A stretch of 64,000 nucleotides of DNA. Origin: Mixophyes australis. Lineage: Eukaryota > Chordata > Amphibia > Anura > Limnodynastidae. Positions 14,640 through 28,619 of the stretch are shown here, one piece after another. The notes under the pieces are model-generated. The model was not told where the DNA came from and did not search any database. It saw only the letters and a program-made list of their open reading frames with translations. Every line of letters starts with the position of its first letter. Position 1 is the first letter of the stretch. The stretch is from contig JAVHZZ010000001.1 in NCBI GenBank assembly GCA_036250195.1, positions 392,224,783 to 392,288,782 on the forward strand, given 5' to 3'. Both the position numbers and the translations under genes were made by a program.

Positions 14640-15750
14640 ATAGTTCACCAATGTATCACTCCATGGACTCAGGGAGAGAAGTCTGCCTCCCACAGGTAAG
14701 TGTGTTGGGGGGTCACTGGGGGATGGATTTTAAGTGTGGGATGAGGGGGGTTATTGTTATATGGGGTATTAATGTAATGTGGAACTGATGTGGGCTATTA
14801 ATATGTTTTAGGGGCTATGAATGCAAAGTGGGATCTCTGTATTGAATGAGGTGGCTAATAATAATAATTCAATGTTGGGTAATAGGCTAATTAATGTGTA
14901 ACTGTAAACATTTGATTGAAGTGACTGCTGCTCAAGATGGGGGTCACACCAGTTACTGCAAGCATAGGTTCATATACTTTATCTGACAAAGAAATTTAGT
15001 GTTGGATTATTTTTTCGGTAATTGCTTGAAAATATATTTCCTTTTGTGTGTTAATTTGATTTATCTGGTTCTCTTTTTCTATTTATGAGTTAAATAAAGA
15101 TCTAAATTAATTTAAGGTAACATTTATGGAGAAATTCAGACAATTCTAAAGGGTTCACAAACTTTATAGCACTACTGTATATGCTATTAATTTGATATTG
15201 GCTCTGGTGTGGAGGGAAATAAGCCTATTTCTTTAATATGAAAGCTATTAATTTGATGTTGGGCTAGCTGGTGGAAAATAGGCCTATTTTTTTAAATTTG
15301 AATGCTTGTGGTTTAATGTAGGAGCTGGTTTGGGGGAAATGGTTTACTCATTAAATGTAAATGCAACTGCATTAATGTTGGGGATGATATGGGGGTGTAG
15401 GCCTATTTTTTTTAAATTTGAATGCTTGTGGTTTTATGTAGGAGCTGGTTTGGGGGGAAATGGCTTACTCATTAAATGTAAATGCAACTGCATTAATGTC
15501 AGGGTTGATTGAGGGGGGGGGTAGGCTTATATATTTAATGCTATTTAATTAATTTTGGGTCTGTTTAGAGGGAAATTAACCTATTTATTAAGTGCAAATG
15601 CAAGTTGATGTCAGGTCTGGTTGAGACACAAGAGCTTAATTCACTAGCATCATCAGCAGGCAGCCACAACTGCAAGAACAGGTAGGAGAGCGCAGCACTG
15701 TCTGCCTACTATCCTGATTCTGTTGGGACAGTCATGCTGTCAGGACTTTG
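14640..15750 (+). repeat. Exon-module repeat family, copy 1
   Basis: A GTAAGT-like donor follows CTGCCTCCCACAG near 14695. About 900 bp of AT-rich imperfect tandem units follow (around GGAGCTGGTTTGGGGGAAAT and TTAAATGTAAATGC, near-duplicate at 15300-15390 and 15420-15500). Then comes an exon-like block ending TGCAAGAACAG|GTAGGAGAG at 15681. The same block architecture recurs at 28850-30060 and 39180-40180. I do not recognise the family. Confidence 0.6.
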
Positions 15751-16111
15751 TTATGACATCAAGGAAACCAGCCTGTATCTGCTTATGAAAAGGAATCCAT
15801 GTTCATCTAACACTGGTGCGTGCATCACAGTCGCTGTGTTTGAAGGGGAAATGAAAGGGCCGGAGTGCAGCGTTGCACCATCTTAAAAAATAGCCGTGCT
15901 ACCCTCACCAGCTCATTCAACCCTGTGATATTTGTCAGGGCATCTTTAACTTCCTAGTCAGTCCTGTGGACGGGTAGGGGGAAGGCCTCATACTAACAAT
16001 TCATTCTGAGGCTGCTTTGTCAAATGGTTTAATCTTCGCCAATCATGGTTGCATTGTTCTGCTTCAGATGACAAGGTTTGTCTTGCGGATTCATCTTTAG
16101 CCAGTAAGTTT

Positions 16112-16510
16112 TACATAGAAACATAGAATTTGACGGCAGATAAGAACTGCTTGGCCACTCTAGTCATTTTTCGAAAATTAGCCTATGGAAACCTCAAATA
16201 TTATTTGGTCCTCTAATCTTTGTAAGGATATCCTTATGCCTATCCCAAGCATGTTTAATTTGCTCTACTGTATTAGCCTCTACCACCTATAATGGGAGGC
16301 TATTCCACGTATCCACTACCCTTTCTGTGAAGTAGTTTATCCTCAGAGTTCCTCTGAACCTACTTCCCTCCAGTGTCAGTGCATGTCCTCATGCTCTAAT
16401 ATTTCTCTTCCATTGAAGTATGTTTCCCTCATGTACCTTGTTAAAACCCTTGATATATTTGAAAGTTTCTATCATGTCCCCCCTTTCCCTTCTCTGCTCC
16501 CAAACTATAC
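16112..16510 (+). repeat. Dispersed repeat starting ACATAGAAACATAGAATTTG
   Basis: Contains ATAGAATTTGACGGCAG, GCCTCTACCACC and a late block TCATGTCCCCCCTTTCCC then TTCTCTGCTCC. The order of blocks resembles a repeat widespread in amphibian and reptile genomes, possibly CR1-LINE related; that assignment is from memory and uncertain. No intact coding. Confidence 0.55.
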
Positions 16511-17677
16511 ATATTACTATTTCATTTGTGCATCCCTCAGTACTGGATATCAAGCAACAACTGATTTAATTTAAGCTGTTTGTGTAGTTGACGCAGTTTT
16601 CGGAGTACATTTATTAAAACTGGAGCACAAAAAAATAAAGGCTAGTGTAACCACAGCAATCAGAATCTATCATTTTCCAACAGTTTAGATATTTAAAGCA
16701 AACTTCCTATGGCACCTTTTTCCCAAGCCCTAATTTTCATTAGTTGTTTTCTTTAGTGCAATTTTGTTCAGAAAAGAGTAAATATTCTTATTAAATCAAT
16801 CAACAAGAATGTGTGCACCTCTTGTACACTGCCTTCTCTGTGTAAGCAACATAAAAAAATAAAACCAGTGGTACGTGGTATATCCTATATTTGTCCAGGC
16901 ACACAAAATATTCAAGAATATTGAAACAGGCAACACATACACTGCAAGACAAATAAAACATAATAAGTCTTCTCCCTAAACATAATAATAATCAAAACAG
17001 ATTGACTGTTGGAAAACAGCTTCAACCAGCATGCAGTCAGCCCCAGCAACAACCAGAAAAGGAAGAAGAAAAACAATTAGTGTCCATGTGCATATCATAT
17101 GGTGAAAATTATTTCTTATAATCACAAAATAGCCTTAATATAACATACATATTAATGGAGAGATGTGATTCAACTCTGGTATGCTGAATACGCTCACAAA
17201 TAAGTTGCCCGGATTACTCTTTAATATTGATGATCTGAAAACTAATTAAATATACATGATGTTGGACTAACATTGCTGGTGACATCTGCAGAGCTTTGAG
17301 CAAAAGGCCGTTCATTAGACACCTCCAGAGGATAACGTGGATGTGTCCAGAATGTGATGTTACCCACAATTGTATCTGAGAGCATCCTATAGACCAGAGC
17401 CGTGGTTCCTTTATTGGCTGCTGTATGCAACATGGTTGTATATTGTAGCACAAAACAATATAATGCTAATGTTCCTAGCAAGATTTTGTGTACTGTTACT
17501 ATTAGATAATCTCTTACTAATATTATGTATTTAAACCTTTTTAATTGTTGTTATATGAATAAACCAACGGATTATATTATATGGTTTTTAATCTGAGTCC
17601 TCCTGTGTAATGCATTATTGTACAGTGCTATGGTATGGTGGAGAGAGACTAAAAGTACATGACAATAAAGCCAGTTA

Positions 17678-17839
<162 letters not shown>

Positions 17840-18091
17840 CTACAGGAGAAACACAAACATAATTGATTTTACTGAAATAGTATTGATGTTATAGGAGAAT
17901 ATTAAAGTAACGTGCTTAATGTATGAACTTTGTTTCCTATACAGGTGCATTTAACATCCCAATCTTCCTGCACCAGTGTGACAGGAGCCACAACTCACTG
18001 CTTAATACGTAGATGCTTCACAGACATGTTGGCCTAGTCCCTCTGACTTTACAGTTGCCTACACATAGACATGCTAGAACTGAAATACTAT

Positions 18092-18266
18092 GGGCTAGAT
18101 TTACTAAGCTGCGGGTTTGAAAAAGTGGGGATGTTGCCTATAGCAACCAATCAGATTCTAGCTATCATTTTGTAGAAGGTTCTAAATAAATGAAAGCTAG
18201 AATCTGATTGGTTGCTATAGGCAACATCCCCACTTTTTCAAACCCGCAGCTTAGTAAATCTAGCCC
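18092..18266. mobile_element. Palindromic MITE, copy 2, TAT duplications
   Basis: Same 175-bp palindrome as at 8537-8711: left edge GGGCTAGATTTACTAAGC, right edge its reverse complement. Flanked on both sides by TAT (18089-18091 and 18267-18269). The 3-bp duplication fits PIF/Harbinger-type transposition. Confidence 0.93.
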
Positions 18267-19369
18267 TATGTGTTGCTCTTAATGTCCTAAGGCTCTTATT
18301 GGCTCTCCATTGTTCTAGCCCCACCCACTTCATCCCCTGAAAAGCTGAGTTTGTGTATAAGTAGCTTTGTAGAAGGAATAGGTGCTCTGCCCTTAGTCAA
18401 CACTACTAAAAAGTAGTACTTTATTTTATTATTCATGCACACACACAAAAAAAAAATTATCAACACATATAGTTAAGCTCTTCGAGAAATAGGTTAAGGG
18501 CTTTGCACAAAAGAACTTTGCAGAAGCCATGTGCATTGCAACAGGAGGTACTCTGATACCAAGAGGAAGTGATAATAAAACTGCAACGCAAGACACTTGG
18601 ACCAACTAAACAAAAAAAGTTTCCATAGTTAAATTGTGTTTGATAATAATTTTATTGCTGTCCGGCGACGCTAATACTGACAAGACTGCCAGGTCAGCTG
18701 AATGGTAGTGGTATTGAAACAGGATTAAACTACAGTGAGACAAGCATGGCCATAGATGGCAACTTGCCATTGGTACTAAATGCACTAACACATAGGAAGT
18801 GTCCTTCTTGGAAAAAGTATTGCAAGTTAACAGACTATAGTACAAGTATCCCTTATTATCAGAAATATGATGTGCTTCCTTCCTTAGTGTGTACCCTGGA
18901 TATATGGGACATGCCATGTGAAGAGTACTACATGAATGTAGATATCTTGCACATAACAAGTGTAAAAACAGCTCTCGCTATCTCATCATGCTGTGTTTTC
19001 TGTTTCACACTTTTAGCTTAACTTGCATCTTAGTATAAATAATGCAGCCGGTACCAAACCTGTTACACTGTAACAAGAACATTATACAGCTTAATCAAGC
19101 AAAATAAGAAGTGTTACAATTATTCATCATAGAGAGTCACGTGTAAACTAAATTCATGGTTGCGTAACAACAAAAGGCAAATTTGTTTTGTGTACCTTGC
19201 ACCAATATGGTATTACTACAATGAGACTTACTTCAATAACAGAGTGCAATGTGCATACATGCTTTATAGCCTATAGCAAACAATGTAATCATTAGTTGTC
19301 ATTGTCACAGCACAGTTTAAAAAATGACACACATTTGGTGATCTGCTATGTCATGTGGAACATTTATGT

Positions 19370-19635
19370 CATAGTTGCCTACTCTCCCGGAATATCCAGG
19401 AGACCACCCGGACTCCCAAGAGAGCAGGGCAACCCCCCCCGCATTCTGCCCACTGTGTTAGGGAAGAGGGTGTGGGTGGGGCTTAGTGACACAAATCAGA
19501 GCAAATCAAGTCATGGCCCCGTCCCCTGCTGAAATAGGCCGAAAAAGGGCCCAAATGATGTAATCCATATGGTCACGCCCCACGGGCAGCGAGATCCACC
19601 TCCCGGAGGGGAGGTCTTAGAAGTTGGCAAGTATG
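19370..19635. mobile_element. hAT-like MITE with perfect 8-bp target duplication
   Basis: Left end CATAGTTGCCTACTC, right end the complement of CATACTTGCCAACTT (12 of 15 match). Perfect 8-bp direct repeats ATTTATGT flank it at 19362-19369 and 19636-19643. The interior is GC-richer (CCGGAATATCCAGG, CTCCCGGAGGGG) than the surrounding intron. The 8-bp duplication is the hAT signature; no transposase is encoded. Confidence 0.88.
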
Positions 19636-21490
19636 ATTTATGTACATCCCCACGGTATACAATGGTAACTTTGATTATGTAATAAGAATTAACAATTAAC
19701 AATAATATATATATAATCACAATAATTATATTTTTAGAAATGGGGTAGCGAGAGGTTATTAGAGATGTACTTCTAGTGGGGGTAGAGCCATTTCACTATA
19801 TATGTTAATCACCAGGAAATTACCAGTTTACCAATACCCCAAGTCAGTCATCATTCGGCCATACTTATGTATGTTGTCACAACCAATTAAATGTCAAGGT
19901 GTACCATTAAATTAATTAAAATCAAATATATGTTCACCAAGCACAAACCAATAGTATAGTATACTGCGATGCACACAGTGCTTATAGGGTGGGAGATCTT
20001 GTTAACTAGAAGCTGATTAATATTCTCCATTCCCTTTATACTTCATAATTATCCACCCCTTCTAAATAACAAAACCAATTCATATTTGTTAACCTAATTG
20101 TTTCAAACTAATTCATTTGTGGTGCACATACTGTGAATTTAAGGCACATCCATTTTCATATAGAAAAGACATCCTCTACCTAAGTGACTACCATACCCCC
20201 CTGGTGGGGTTTTCCCCATGTACCCACCTTGTATGATCCTCTCCCTTGCTTTCTGTACCATATTTATATGCTTTTGAAAATTTTCCATAAAAATTATTAA
20301 TGTAAGAAAAAAAAACCAACACATTCTCAGAGAGAGAAGGAGAGTGAAATAGAGGGAAGAAAATGATAGTGGGAAATATTGGATATAACTTAGTCATGGC
20401 AATGGAAAAGAATGGGGGCACTTGTAACTAAATATACTGTACAGGTCAGGTGTACACAGTACTATACCAGGGGGTCCCTGATCCAAAATGTCCTCATCCA
20501 TCATTAGAACAGGCTCATTCTTGTTACTTACTATTTTCTATTAGGGTAGGTGGCTTTAAAGCTTGGGATAAATGTCCTTGTAAGGGCTTTCACAAACAAT
20601 AATTAGAAGGAACTCTTATGACTCAGAGCTTAACAATATAATCAATAAGAAAATGGGTTGATTATAAAAGTTAAAACCATGGAAAATATGAAATATTTAT
20701 GAGTCGGGAGTGGAGCAGTGTGAAGCAGCAAATGAGAGATAAAAAAGTTGAGCAAACTTGGTAGGAAGGTTCAATGGGTACTGGGATTAGAGAGGTTTAA
20801 TCAGAGAGCAGTGGGGATTGGGGGAACACCCAGTTAAATAACTAGGTAGATGGTGGTTAGGAGTAACTGAAAGGTGGGGTAATGAGCACCTGTGGATTAG
20901 GCTAATAGTGGAAAGTAGGGATAAAATGAGATGGTAGTGGCTGTGGGGATGTTAGGGTTAGAGCAAGCACTGGTGAGAAGGTAAAAGCTGGCAGCAAAGT
21001 AAATGGGTTTTAGAAATCTGAGGAAGGAAATGAGTGATGGTGACAGAGGGGTTGAGTGCTGATGCTGTGGTATAGGGTGGAGGTAGTGAGAGTAGTGGAC
21101 AGAGAGACAGTGTGAAGGGAGCTGACAGCAAGTATAAGGAACAGATTGGGGACAGCTCACAGGAGCCTTTCATATGGACACGGTGTATGCCAATTGGATT
21201 CATTTCATAGGCTCGCTGTGGTACTCCGCAAATAATGTTCATATCCATACTTACACAAATATAGTTAACACTCTGTAAGTTGAAATCCCCTTTAACACAC
21301 ACACACGATAATGTAGACATAATAGCAAGTTAAATAAGATTGAACTTGTAATCTTTGGCCAAGTGTTGTAATAGTGCTGTGGCTTTTGTCTACATTATAG
21401 TTTACAATGGGTATGGTGGAGGCTGATGCTGATTACAATCCTCAGCACGATATATATATATATAAAACAGATCATACAAGAAAAAATAAC

Positions 21491-21898
21491 TTAAAGCAGC
21501 AACCCCATGAAAAAAAATCAGGTGTTTTTTTAACATGCAGACAGGCTATAAGTATCTTGGTACTTACCACCATAGGTTTGTTTCTTCAATTAATTTATAA
21601 TTCTGCACATGCACTACCATGGCAACCAGAGTCACAGGGCGCATGATGTAGTGAGCTTGGGAACACCCCCATGAGATCTGCCTGCTCTGTACTGTAAAAT
21701 GTTCCCCTACCTCCTCAGCCTACACGTGACTGAGAGCTGTGGCTTTGTAACTGGCAGCTATATTGTGCAAAGTCCAGAGAGATTTTGAAAAGGAGATAAT
21801 GATTTATAGAAAGCCAGGTAAGAAAATGCATGTTAAAAAAAAGGTACACAACTTGCTATTTGAAGAAAAAAACAAATTAAGTGGGATTGCCGCTTTAA
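21491..21898. mobile_element. TTAA MITE, copy A
   Basis: Begins TTAAAGCAGCAACCCCA and ends TGGGATTGCCGCTTTAA, inverted termini matching at 15 of 17 positions and framed by TTAA. Shares interior blocks (ATTTATAATTCTGCACA, CATGGCAACCA) with the copy at 31839-32183 in the opposite orientation. TTAA target use suggests a piggyBac-type or Xenopus T2-like group. Confidence 0.85.
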
Positions 21899-21940
21899 TT
21901 TAACTAAAATAGTTTAAAGCAGAACATTAACAATACTCAC

Positions 21941-21976
21941 AAATAAAAGCAGCAGCAGTGGGGTCACTACAATACC
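21941..21976 (-). CDS. slc10a7: SLC10A7 internal exon (36 nt), most 5' exon found
   Basis: On the minus strand this 36-nt block reads GIVVTPLLLLLF, matching the SLC10A7 membrane segment that precedes LGSSSS. The acceptor is a pyrimidine-rich tract ending TTTTCAG (just above 21976) and the donor is GTGAGT-like (21936-21940), so both splice borders are good. It begins and ends in phase 0 and joins the exon at 17756-17839 in frame. SLC10A7 is a roughly 340-residue multi-pass membrane protein of the bile-acid:sodium symporter family, linked in the literature to calcium homeostasis and to glycosaminoglycan and skeletal biology rather than bile-acid transport. The exon is too short for ORF-based finding; identification rests on residue match, splice sites and order relative to four further exons. 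The preceding exon (expected to end near FGSFL) was not found between here and 64000. Confidence 0.93.
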
Positions 21977-22521
21977 CTGAAAAGAAATGAAAAACATATC
22001 AAATAACCATCCTCTGTTCACTGCAATGCATGTAGAAACCACAGAAATATCAGAAACATGTTTTGTTGACTTGTTCATTAATTGTTAGCTTTGGAATATA
22101 CAATTTACATCACAAGACATAACTTAAAAACAACTTTTTGCATTCCTTATGTATGTAAGTAGATGTATATTTCCCCTCATTGTCTAGTCATAAATCATAA
22201 GGCAAAGGATCAATAATAATAAAATACAGTTTTCCTTTATTCTGCCCTTAGTTACGTTACGAAATTATTAGCATTCAAAAAATCTATTCAACAATTTTTT
22301 TTTTTTAAATAAGAATACAAAATGTGTGCTTATTAAAGCTTTGATACTAGCATAGCTTCCAGAAATGGATTTTAACAAAAACAATAAAAACAACATAGTA
22401 TCCGTGAATTACAGGTGTGTGCATAACATAATCTCCTGTATTACAAGCGGGATGAGGTAAGGGTACGAGGATGAAAGGTGAGGGGTACCTGGAGGCATTT
22501 ACGTCCAACTTTTTAAACTAA

Positions 22522-22693
22522 GGGGTATATTTACTAAACTGCGGGTTTGAAAGAGTGGAGATGTTGCCCATAGCAACCATATTCTAGCTTTCATTTATTT
22601 AGTGCATTCTAAAAAATGACAGCTACAATCTGATTGGTTGTTATAGGCAATATCTCCACTTTTTCAAACCCGCAGTTTAGTCAATATACGCCC
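22522..22693. mobile_element. Palindromic MITE, copy 3, TAA duplications
   Basis: Diverged copy of the palindromic MITE, starting GGGGTATATTTACTAAAC and ending with its near reverse complement, flanked by TAA on both sides (22519-22521 and 22694-22696). The loop between arms has lost a few bases relative to the other copies. Confidence 0.9.
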
Positions 22694-23384
22694 TAATTGT
22701 CCTTTGTAATTTTACATTGTAGGTTTTCTTAATATACTTACAGATAGCAACTGCTATGTGTAAATGATGACTATAACCTGATCTTAAATATCTTTAGTTC
22801 TTAGAAGTTACATAACCCTCTGTATAAATTACACTATATGATTAGTGGTCCTTTACATGCCTCTGGTCATCTGCAATTTTGGGAAGTAGGCAACATTATG
22901 CAACATGAACATGCTACAATAGTTACAGGTTGGTCAAGATGCAATATTGGACTGTAATAATCATAACAAAATGTAATAGGGGAAAAAAAAAAAGTAAATT
23001 CAATCGTTTGCCTAGCCAGCTGACAAAATGTCATCATCAAACATGATAGAAAAGTTAGGTTTAAACTATAAAAATGAACAACATGACATAAATGACTTAT
23101 ACGTTACACTTGTTCACATTTCCAGACATTGAATAACAAATAAGAAAAGTAAGCAATGTAGTAATAGTGATAAGTGAACACTTACAATGTATGTAGTGAG
23201 TGTTCGTACAACCTATACCTTGGTCGGTACCCAGGGGGCAGTAGTCACACAGTTTAGTACACATATGTTTCCAAAGAGATGACGAACGCACTATTACAAG
23301 AAATCTATCCATAACTCTGCCTTGTTCACCTGTCACTATAGTAAATGCCCAATGTAAGCGGGACCTCTACTTAGAGAGAAAGGG

Positions 23385-23387
<3 letters not shown>

Positions 23388-23431
<44 letters not shown>
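23388..23431 (+). repeat. (AAT)n microsatellite
   Basis: About 14 uninterrupted AAT units. Confidence 0.97.
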
Positions 23432-24310
23432 GGCACACAAACCCTCCATCTGTAGACTCAGGTCAGTGAGATCTCTGAACTATAAAAAATATAATATAAT
23501 ATATAACAGCAAAATCGTTCAAACACTGGCAAATGAATGAGCACTGTAGCTCACTTATCGGACCCATTTTCATGTTATCTGAGACTTGTGAGTTTCATGT
23601 GGGAATAACTTTCATTTTTTTACTCTAGCAAACAAATGTTAAGTTATTTTAATCATGACAAATAATGATTTCCTTTGGTAGCATATTGGAATAAATACAT
23701 TTTCACTTAACTGCAATACACAGAGAAACACAGGCAAAAGTAGCGACATAAAACCTATTTGGATCTTTGCCAAAGGTTAGGTTTACAAAAATAAGGAAAC
23801 CGCAATAATTTACCCAAAACTTTAGTTAGATTGATACCAAATATGTGTACTTCTATAAAATATTTTACATGCCTATACCTATACAAGAGATTCTAGCTCA
23901 TCTACCATACTAAACTGGATGTAATAGTATCTGGCAAGATATTCATTCCACTACACCTGGATCTACTAGTACAATCTGGGAAGAGACCTGATTCGGGTCT
24001 CCACTGCCTTTCCCTATCCTATATAACAGTATACTGATTCCCCATTCTAAGGGGGATGTGCCGAATAATAATACAGCATTATACATCACAAGGTGCACGG
24101 GCTGGCGAGACTCAGCTCAGCAGCCCAATAGGAACATTTTAAAGGTAAAAAATTAAGGTAGCCCATGAGCTGGATCAAAGTAGATCATTATGGGACCAGC
24201 TCAGGGGGCATATGACCCCCTGCCCCCCATCTCCTGGTAAGGAGGATAGTGATCATGGCACCAGTAAAATCTCATGATTATTGGATACCTGTCCAGCAGT
24301 GACCCTTAAA

Positions 24311-24314
<4 letters not shown>

Positions 24315-24388
<74 letters not shown>
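24315..24388. repeat. (TA)n microsatellite
   Basis: About 37 uninterrupted TA units. Confidence 0.98.
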
Positions 24389-24389
<1 letters not shown>

Positions 24390-25656
24390 CCATAGTTTAT
24401 TGAATGAATTGTAAAAACTTACAATTCTTTCACATAATACACCCAATGATCTCATTTAAGTAAAAGAAAAAAAAGTGAAATCACAGTAATACCATCACCA
24501 GATTGTAATAGTGCCAACTCTGACATCTATGGATTCAAAATCATATACTAGTATGTTAACAGCCTTCTGACTGTTATTTACTATATGGATTCAGGTATAA
24601 GAAGGATTATAGTTTGTTCACAAATTACGATTCGAAAGCAATGTAATACGGACCTCAAGGAGTCACTTTCTATGGAGGTGTCTGTTCTCATCCTCCATAG
24701 ATATCCGTGGGAAATTGATGTATTAATAGATCTAGTCCTGGTATCCCTCTATCGGACCTGTTCAATATCATAACAGTCTATAAAGTACAGAAAGTTCTTA
24801 CTTCCCTCCTGACTCCACGAGTGTGCACACTCCAATTTAAAAAGATATGACCTGGGTCCGCAGATAGGCTCAGGTTATTGCAGTTGTTTTTTCCCATAAA
24901 ATCCTTTGGTGATTCCGTCTTCTTGAAAAATACTTCCCTTATGCGTTTCGCTGCCCCATACGTTAGCGGTTTTCATTACAGGTATAAGTATGTGACTCAA
25001 TATAGAGACTCTCATTGCTTAGAGTTAGAACCACCCTATTTTGTAAAGTGCAGTGAAGAGGCAAGTGACAATTTGTGATATGTGTGGTACTTTTTTTTGA
25101 TAACCTTTCCTTTTAGAGCACATTCTGTTACTTAGAAATTGATTCAGCAACTTCCATTTTGTGTATCACTGGTTACAAACTCACTTATAAGAAGTGAGAG
25201 CTTGCTCACTATGGGCAGGATTCATGTTTGGACGCACATCCATTTGTGTAGTGTATCTTGCGTGAAATAGCTCTGCTTATGCTCAGAAACAGACCTTACA
25301 TCAAAGAACACAATTCATGTCCAAGCACAAGTGACATTTATGACTCTCTACGACTGGAGAGGCAGAAAAGGGAGGGAAGAGGCGGACTAATGTAGGCCAT
25401 TACAACGCAGATGTGGCCGATCCAAGTCCCGTGTTTCTCATAAGTACACTAGGTTTTACCCATATCATTTGCACCCAATTCAGGGCAGGTATAAATGGTG
25501 AATAATAGTGATGACTGACACGGCATATTCCTCGACTTAAAAAAGTACTCGTATGTGTGTCACTAGCTAGCACAGAACATTTACGTGCAAACTAAGATAG
25601 ATTATAAAAACACATTGTATGTACAGTACACATTGAATGCATCTATGTATTTAATG

Positions 25657-25659
<3 letters not shown>

Positions 25660-25711
<52 letters not shown>

Positions 25712-25731
25712 TAGAGAGAGAGAGAGAGAGA
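25660..25731. repeat. (TA)n followed by (GA)n
   Basis: About 24 TA units to 25707, a short CAGAT spacer, then about 10 GA units. Confidence 0.97.
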
Positions 25732-28619
25732 CAGACAATATATTAGAAGTTGCTCTTTTATTTTAAGTTATATTTTTAACGCACCCTTATACTGTACATA
25801 CTGCAGTCTGTTGTATGTACGTACGACAAGTACTGTTTAGCCAGAGTGTATTACACTTGGGTTCAAATCGAACCTTGAGACACGCTTGCATTGGACAACG
25901 GCTGAAAATAGGCACAAGTTCTGTGCTTTTTGTTACAAATGTAAAACTTGTGTGCAAGTTGCGTTCGGACTTGAATATACGAACAGACACATGGATTTCG
26001 AACAGATTATTGTAAGGCTACTTGTCTCCAGTTACAGCAGAAACTCTGGTAATGAGATTATCATCCCTGCAGGAAAGAAATGCCCAATGCAGTTCTCCAG
26101 CAGCAGCCACTATTGTTACAGCATATGTTTACATCTTCTTTAATGAACGCAAATCAACTGACCTATTGTCCTTAGGGGGCAAGATGCTGGAGATAGATGC
26201 TACTCTGATAATTTAATATACTATATGTGGGAAGTAGGTTCATCAACTCTCTTATTTCAGCACATATTTTTAAAACGCATCTTTAAATGTTACTCACATG
26301 GGACAAAGCAGTTACACGTTTACTGGAAAAAAGAAAACAACTTAATGCACAGCTTGCCTCATCTCAGGACGGAATATGAATATGTCTACTGTGGGGTTCT
26401 TTTGGCCAAGACAGATCTCTTTTAGATTATAAAATCTGTTTTTGAAAAGCTATTTAAGTCATCTCAGATGGTTAAAAAAAAAAAAAAAAGATAAAGAAAG
26501 AAAAAAAAAAGAAGCCAAAAGAACAGCAGAGTGTTCACAATTTATAGCAAATTCAGTGTTTGCTGAAAGGTGAGACAGCACTTTGAAGTGGATGAAATCC
26601 AGCAGGAGTTGACACTGGCAGAAACAAGCAAGTAAAAGAAAGGTACAAGGAAAAACAAAGTGAACTCCGAGCCTCAGCCTTTGTAGCAGCTAAAAGGACA
26701 GCATTTATTTCCAAAGAGAAAAGCCTGTATAGTACACATTCTCTTTGTAGCCATGCTTCTACAATCATCACTAAACCAATAAAGCAGCTAGTACGCTGGG
26801 ACTTGTAGTTTATCAACAGCTATCCAATCTCTACTGCTCTCTCAGATACAGTTTTTTTTCCTTTAGCCCCCTTAACCACTGGTGTTGTATTAAACGCCAG
26901 TGACCCACATGTGAAACATTATAGTGCTTTGTATGCGGTGGTTAACAAGCACTCGAGGGTAGGGTGGAGTTGTGTCAATCATAGGTCAATCCCAATGGGG
27001 TGAAGACAAGTAAATAGAGTAGACAATAAATAGAAGTGCAAATGCTAGTGGGTATGGGGCCATTGAAACAAATGGGTTCCATTCCCATATATGTTTACAT
27101 GTTTTTACCTCCATTAAAAAGCTCTAGCATAAAAGCATGGACTTCGACGCCTGTGGGTACGGAGCTTTACTCACGCACAAAGAAGGAAGTTAATAAATGG
27201 GGAGACAAACAATCTTTTATTTACAGTTTTCACAGGCAGCGCTTGTTGGCTGCAACTTTTGTGTTGGATGTAACTTTTGTGTTGGATGTATGCTTTGGGG
27301 ATTGCTAGTACTTTTACAGTGCTTGTTAGACTTGCATTATAGTGGGAAGCATAAAGATGTGATTTAAGAAGCAGTCCTAGTAAGATCATGCTGTTGCTTA
27401 CAGTGTTCACATAACCTTTCTTCATTTAAAGGATAAGTATATGTTGGCAATGTTACCTGACCAATCAGGTCACAACTATTTCCTGCATCTCCTGACTCAT
27501 GCCTGTTCTATGGTCTTCAGGTAGAGATGCCTAGAGACTTTTGACTGTAGTTGAGTGTGTCTAGTATTACCTATATCCTGCTCGTTTGAAGGCTGCACAT
27601 GTCCCCAGTATGTCTATACAGTTAATAAGCTTTTTTAATTTTTCATTCAAGATGTACAATTTAGATTAAGAAAACACTACGATCCTGGAACTTGCTAAAA
27701 CCATAAATGAGTAAAACCAAATGAACAGTTTTGACAAAAAGCAATTGAGGGAAGAGAAAAAGAAATATGCCCCTAAATAGCCATTCTCTTACGTAGGCTC
27801 ATAATACTAGTCTATCATTAAAATAATTTGCAGGAAAGAGGTGACAGTCTGAAAGTTTTAATATAAAAAGTGAGTGACCATATTAATAGGTACATCTACC
27901 CTTCCCAGGTGAGTACACAGTAGGGTCTACTCCACTTCCTGCACTGCTTGCTGAATGGTATAAAGAACTAACAAACCTATATTGCAAGTTATCTTAGAGC
28001 CATGGGTTTTTTATGAATTGGCTGCCACCCAACTCAACATCCAACCACAAGGTCAAAATCAGGCCATTGATGAAAGGATAGGCAGATGGTGACATGACTT
28101 GTGTATATTAACAGAGAGGCCACTATTACAGACAATTAACAGCTGAGTACAAGACTGGTGCTAAAGGATGCATATTGCAGAATGACCCAATCATGTTTTT
28201 TTTCTACCAGCAAAAACCAAGAAGCTGCAATTGCAGTAGACTAGCGATTACTAGCTGTGAACAATGGAGGAATGGAAAAACAGTTCATGTGGTTTCACTC
28301 TGATCGGAGAATCAAAGCATAGCAGAGGTGGTGAACTCTCAGATTTCAATCCAATGCCGTACCTGAGGGATGAGATGGCTATTCAGAGCAGAGCTCCACA
28401 AGCAGCTAATTTGCCAGAACAAGGTCATATGCTGGAGTCTACATGGAGCAGCATTCTCTGGGCCATACTTTTGACACCTTGCTGAGTCTATGCTCTGACG
28501 AATCATGTTGTTTTTAGAGCAATTGGAAAAGCAACGCACTTATGTAGATGTACCTAAGAATTTCCACTGTGTGTGCATGTGTGTAGGTCTACTGTATTGA
28601 GTGTATGGAGTATTGTTTT

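Larger units (their letters stand above)
17840..21940 (-). other. slc10a7: slc10a7 intron, 4.1 kb
   Basis: Intron between the 36-nt and 84-nt exons. It holds a palindromic MITE (18092-18266), a hAT-like MITE (19370-19635) and a TTAA MITE (21491-21898) that ends only 43 bp downstream (in transcript sense) of the 36-nt exon's donor. 18270-19360 and 19650-21480 show no other named element. Confidence 0.85.

Noticed and set aside
24940..24970. GCGAAACGC on the minus strand as another hammerhead relic
   Set aside because: No CUGANGA-like core at the right distance and no stem II; the short match alone is not enough.
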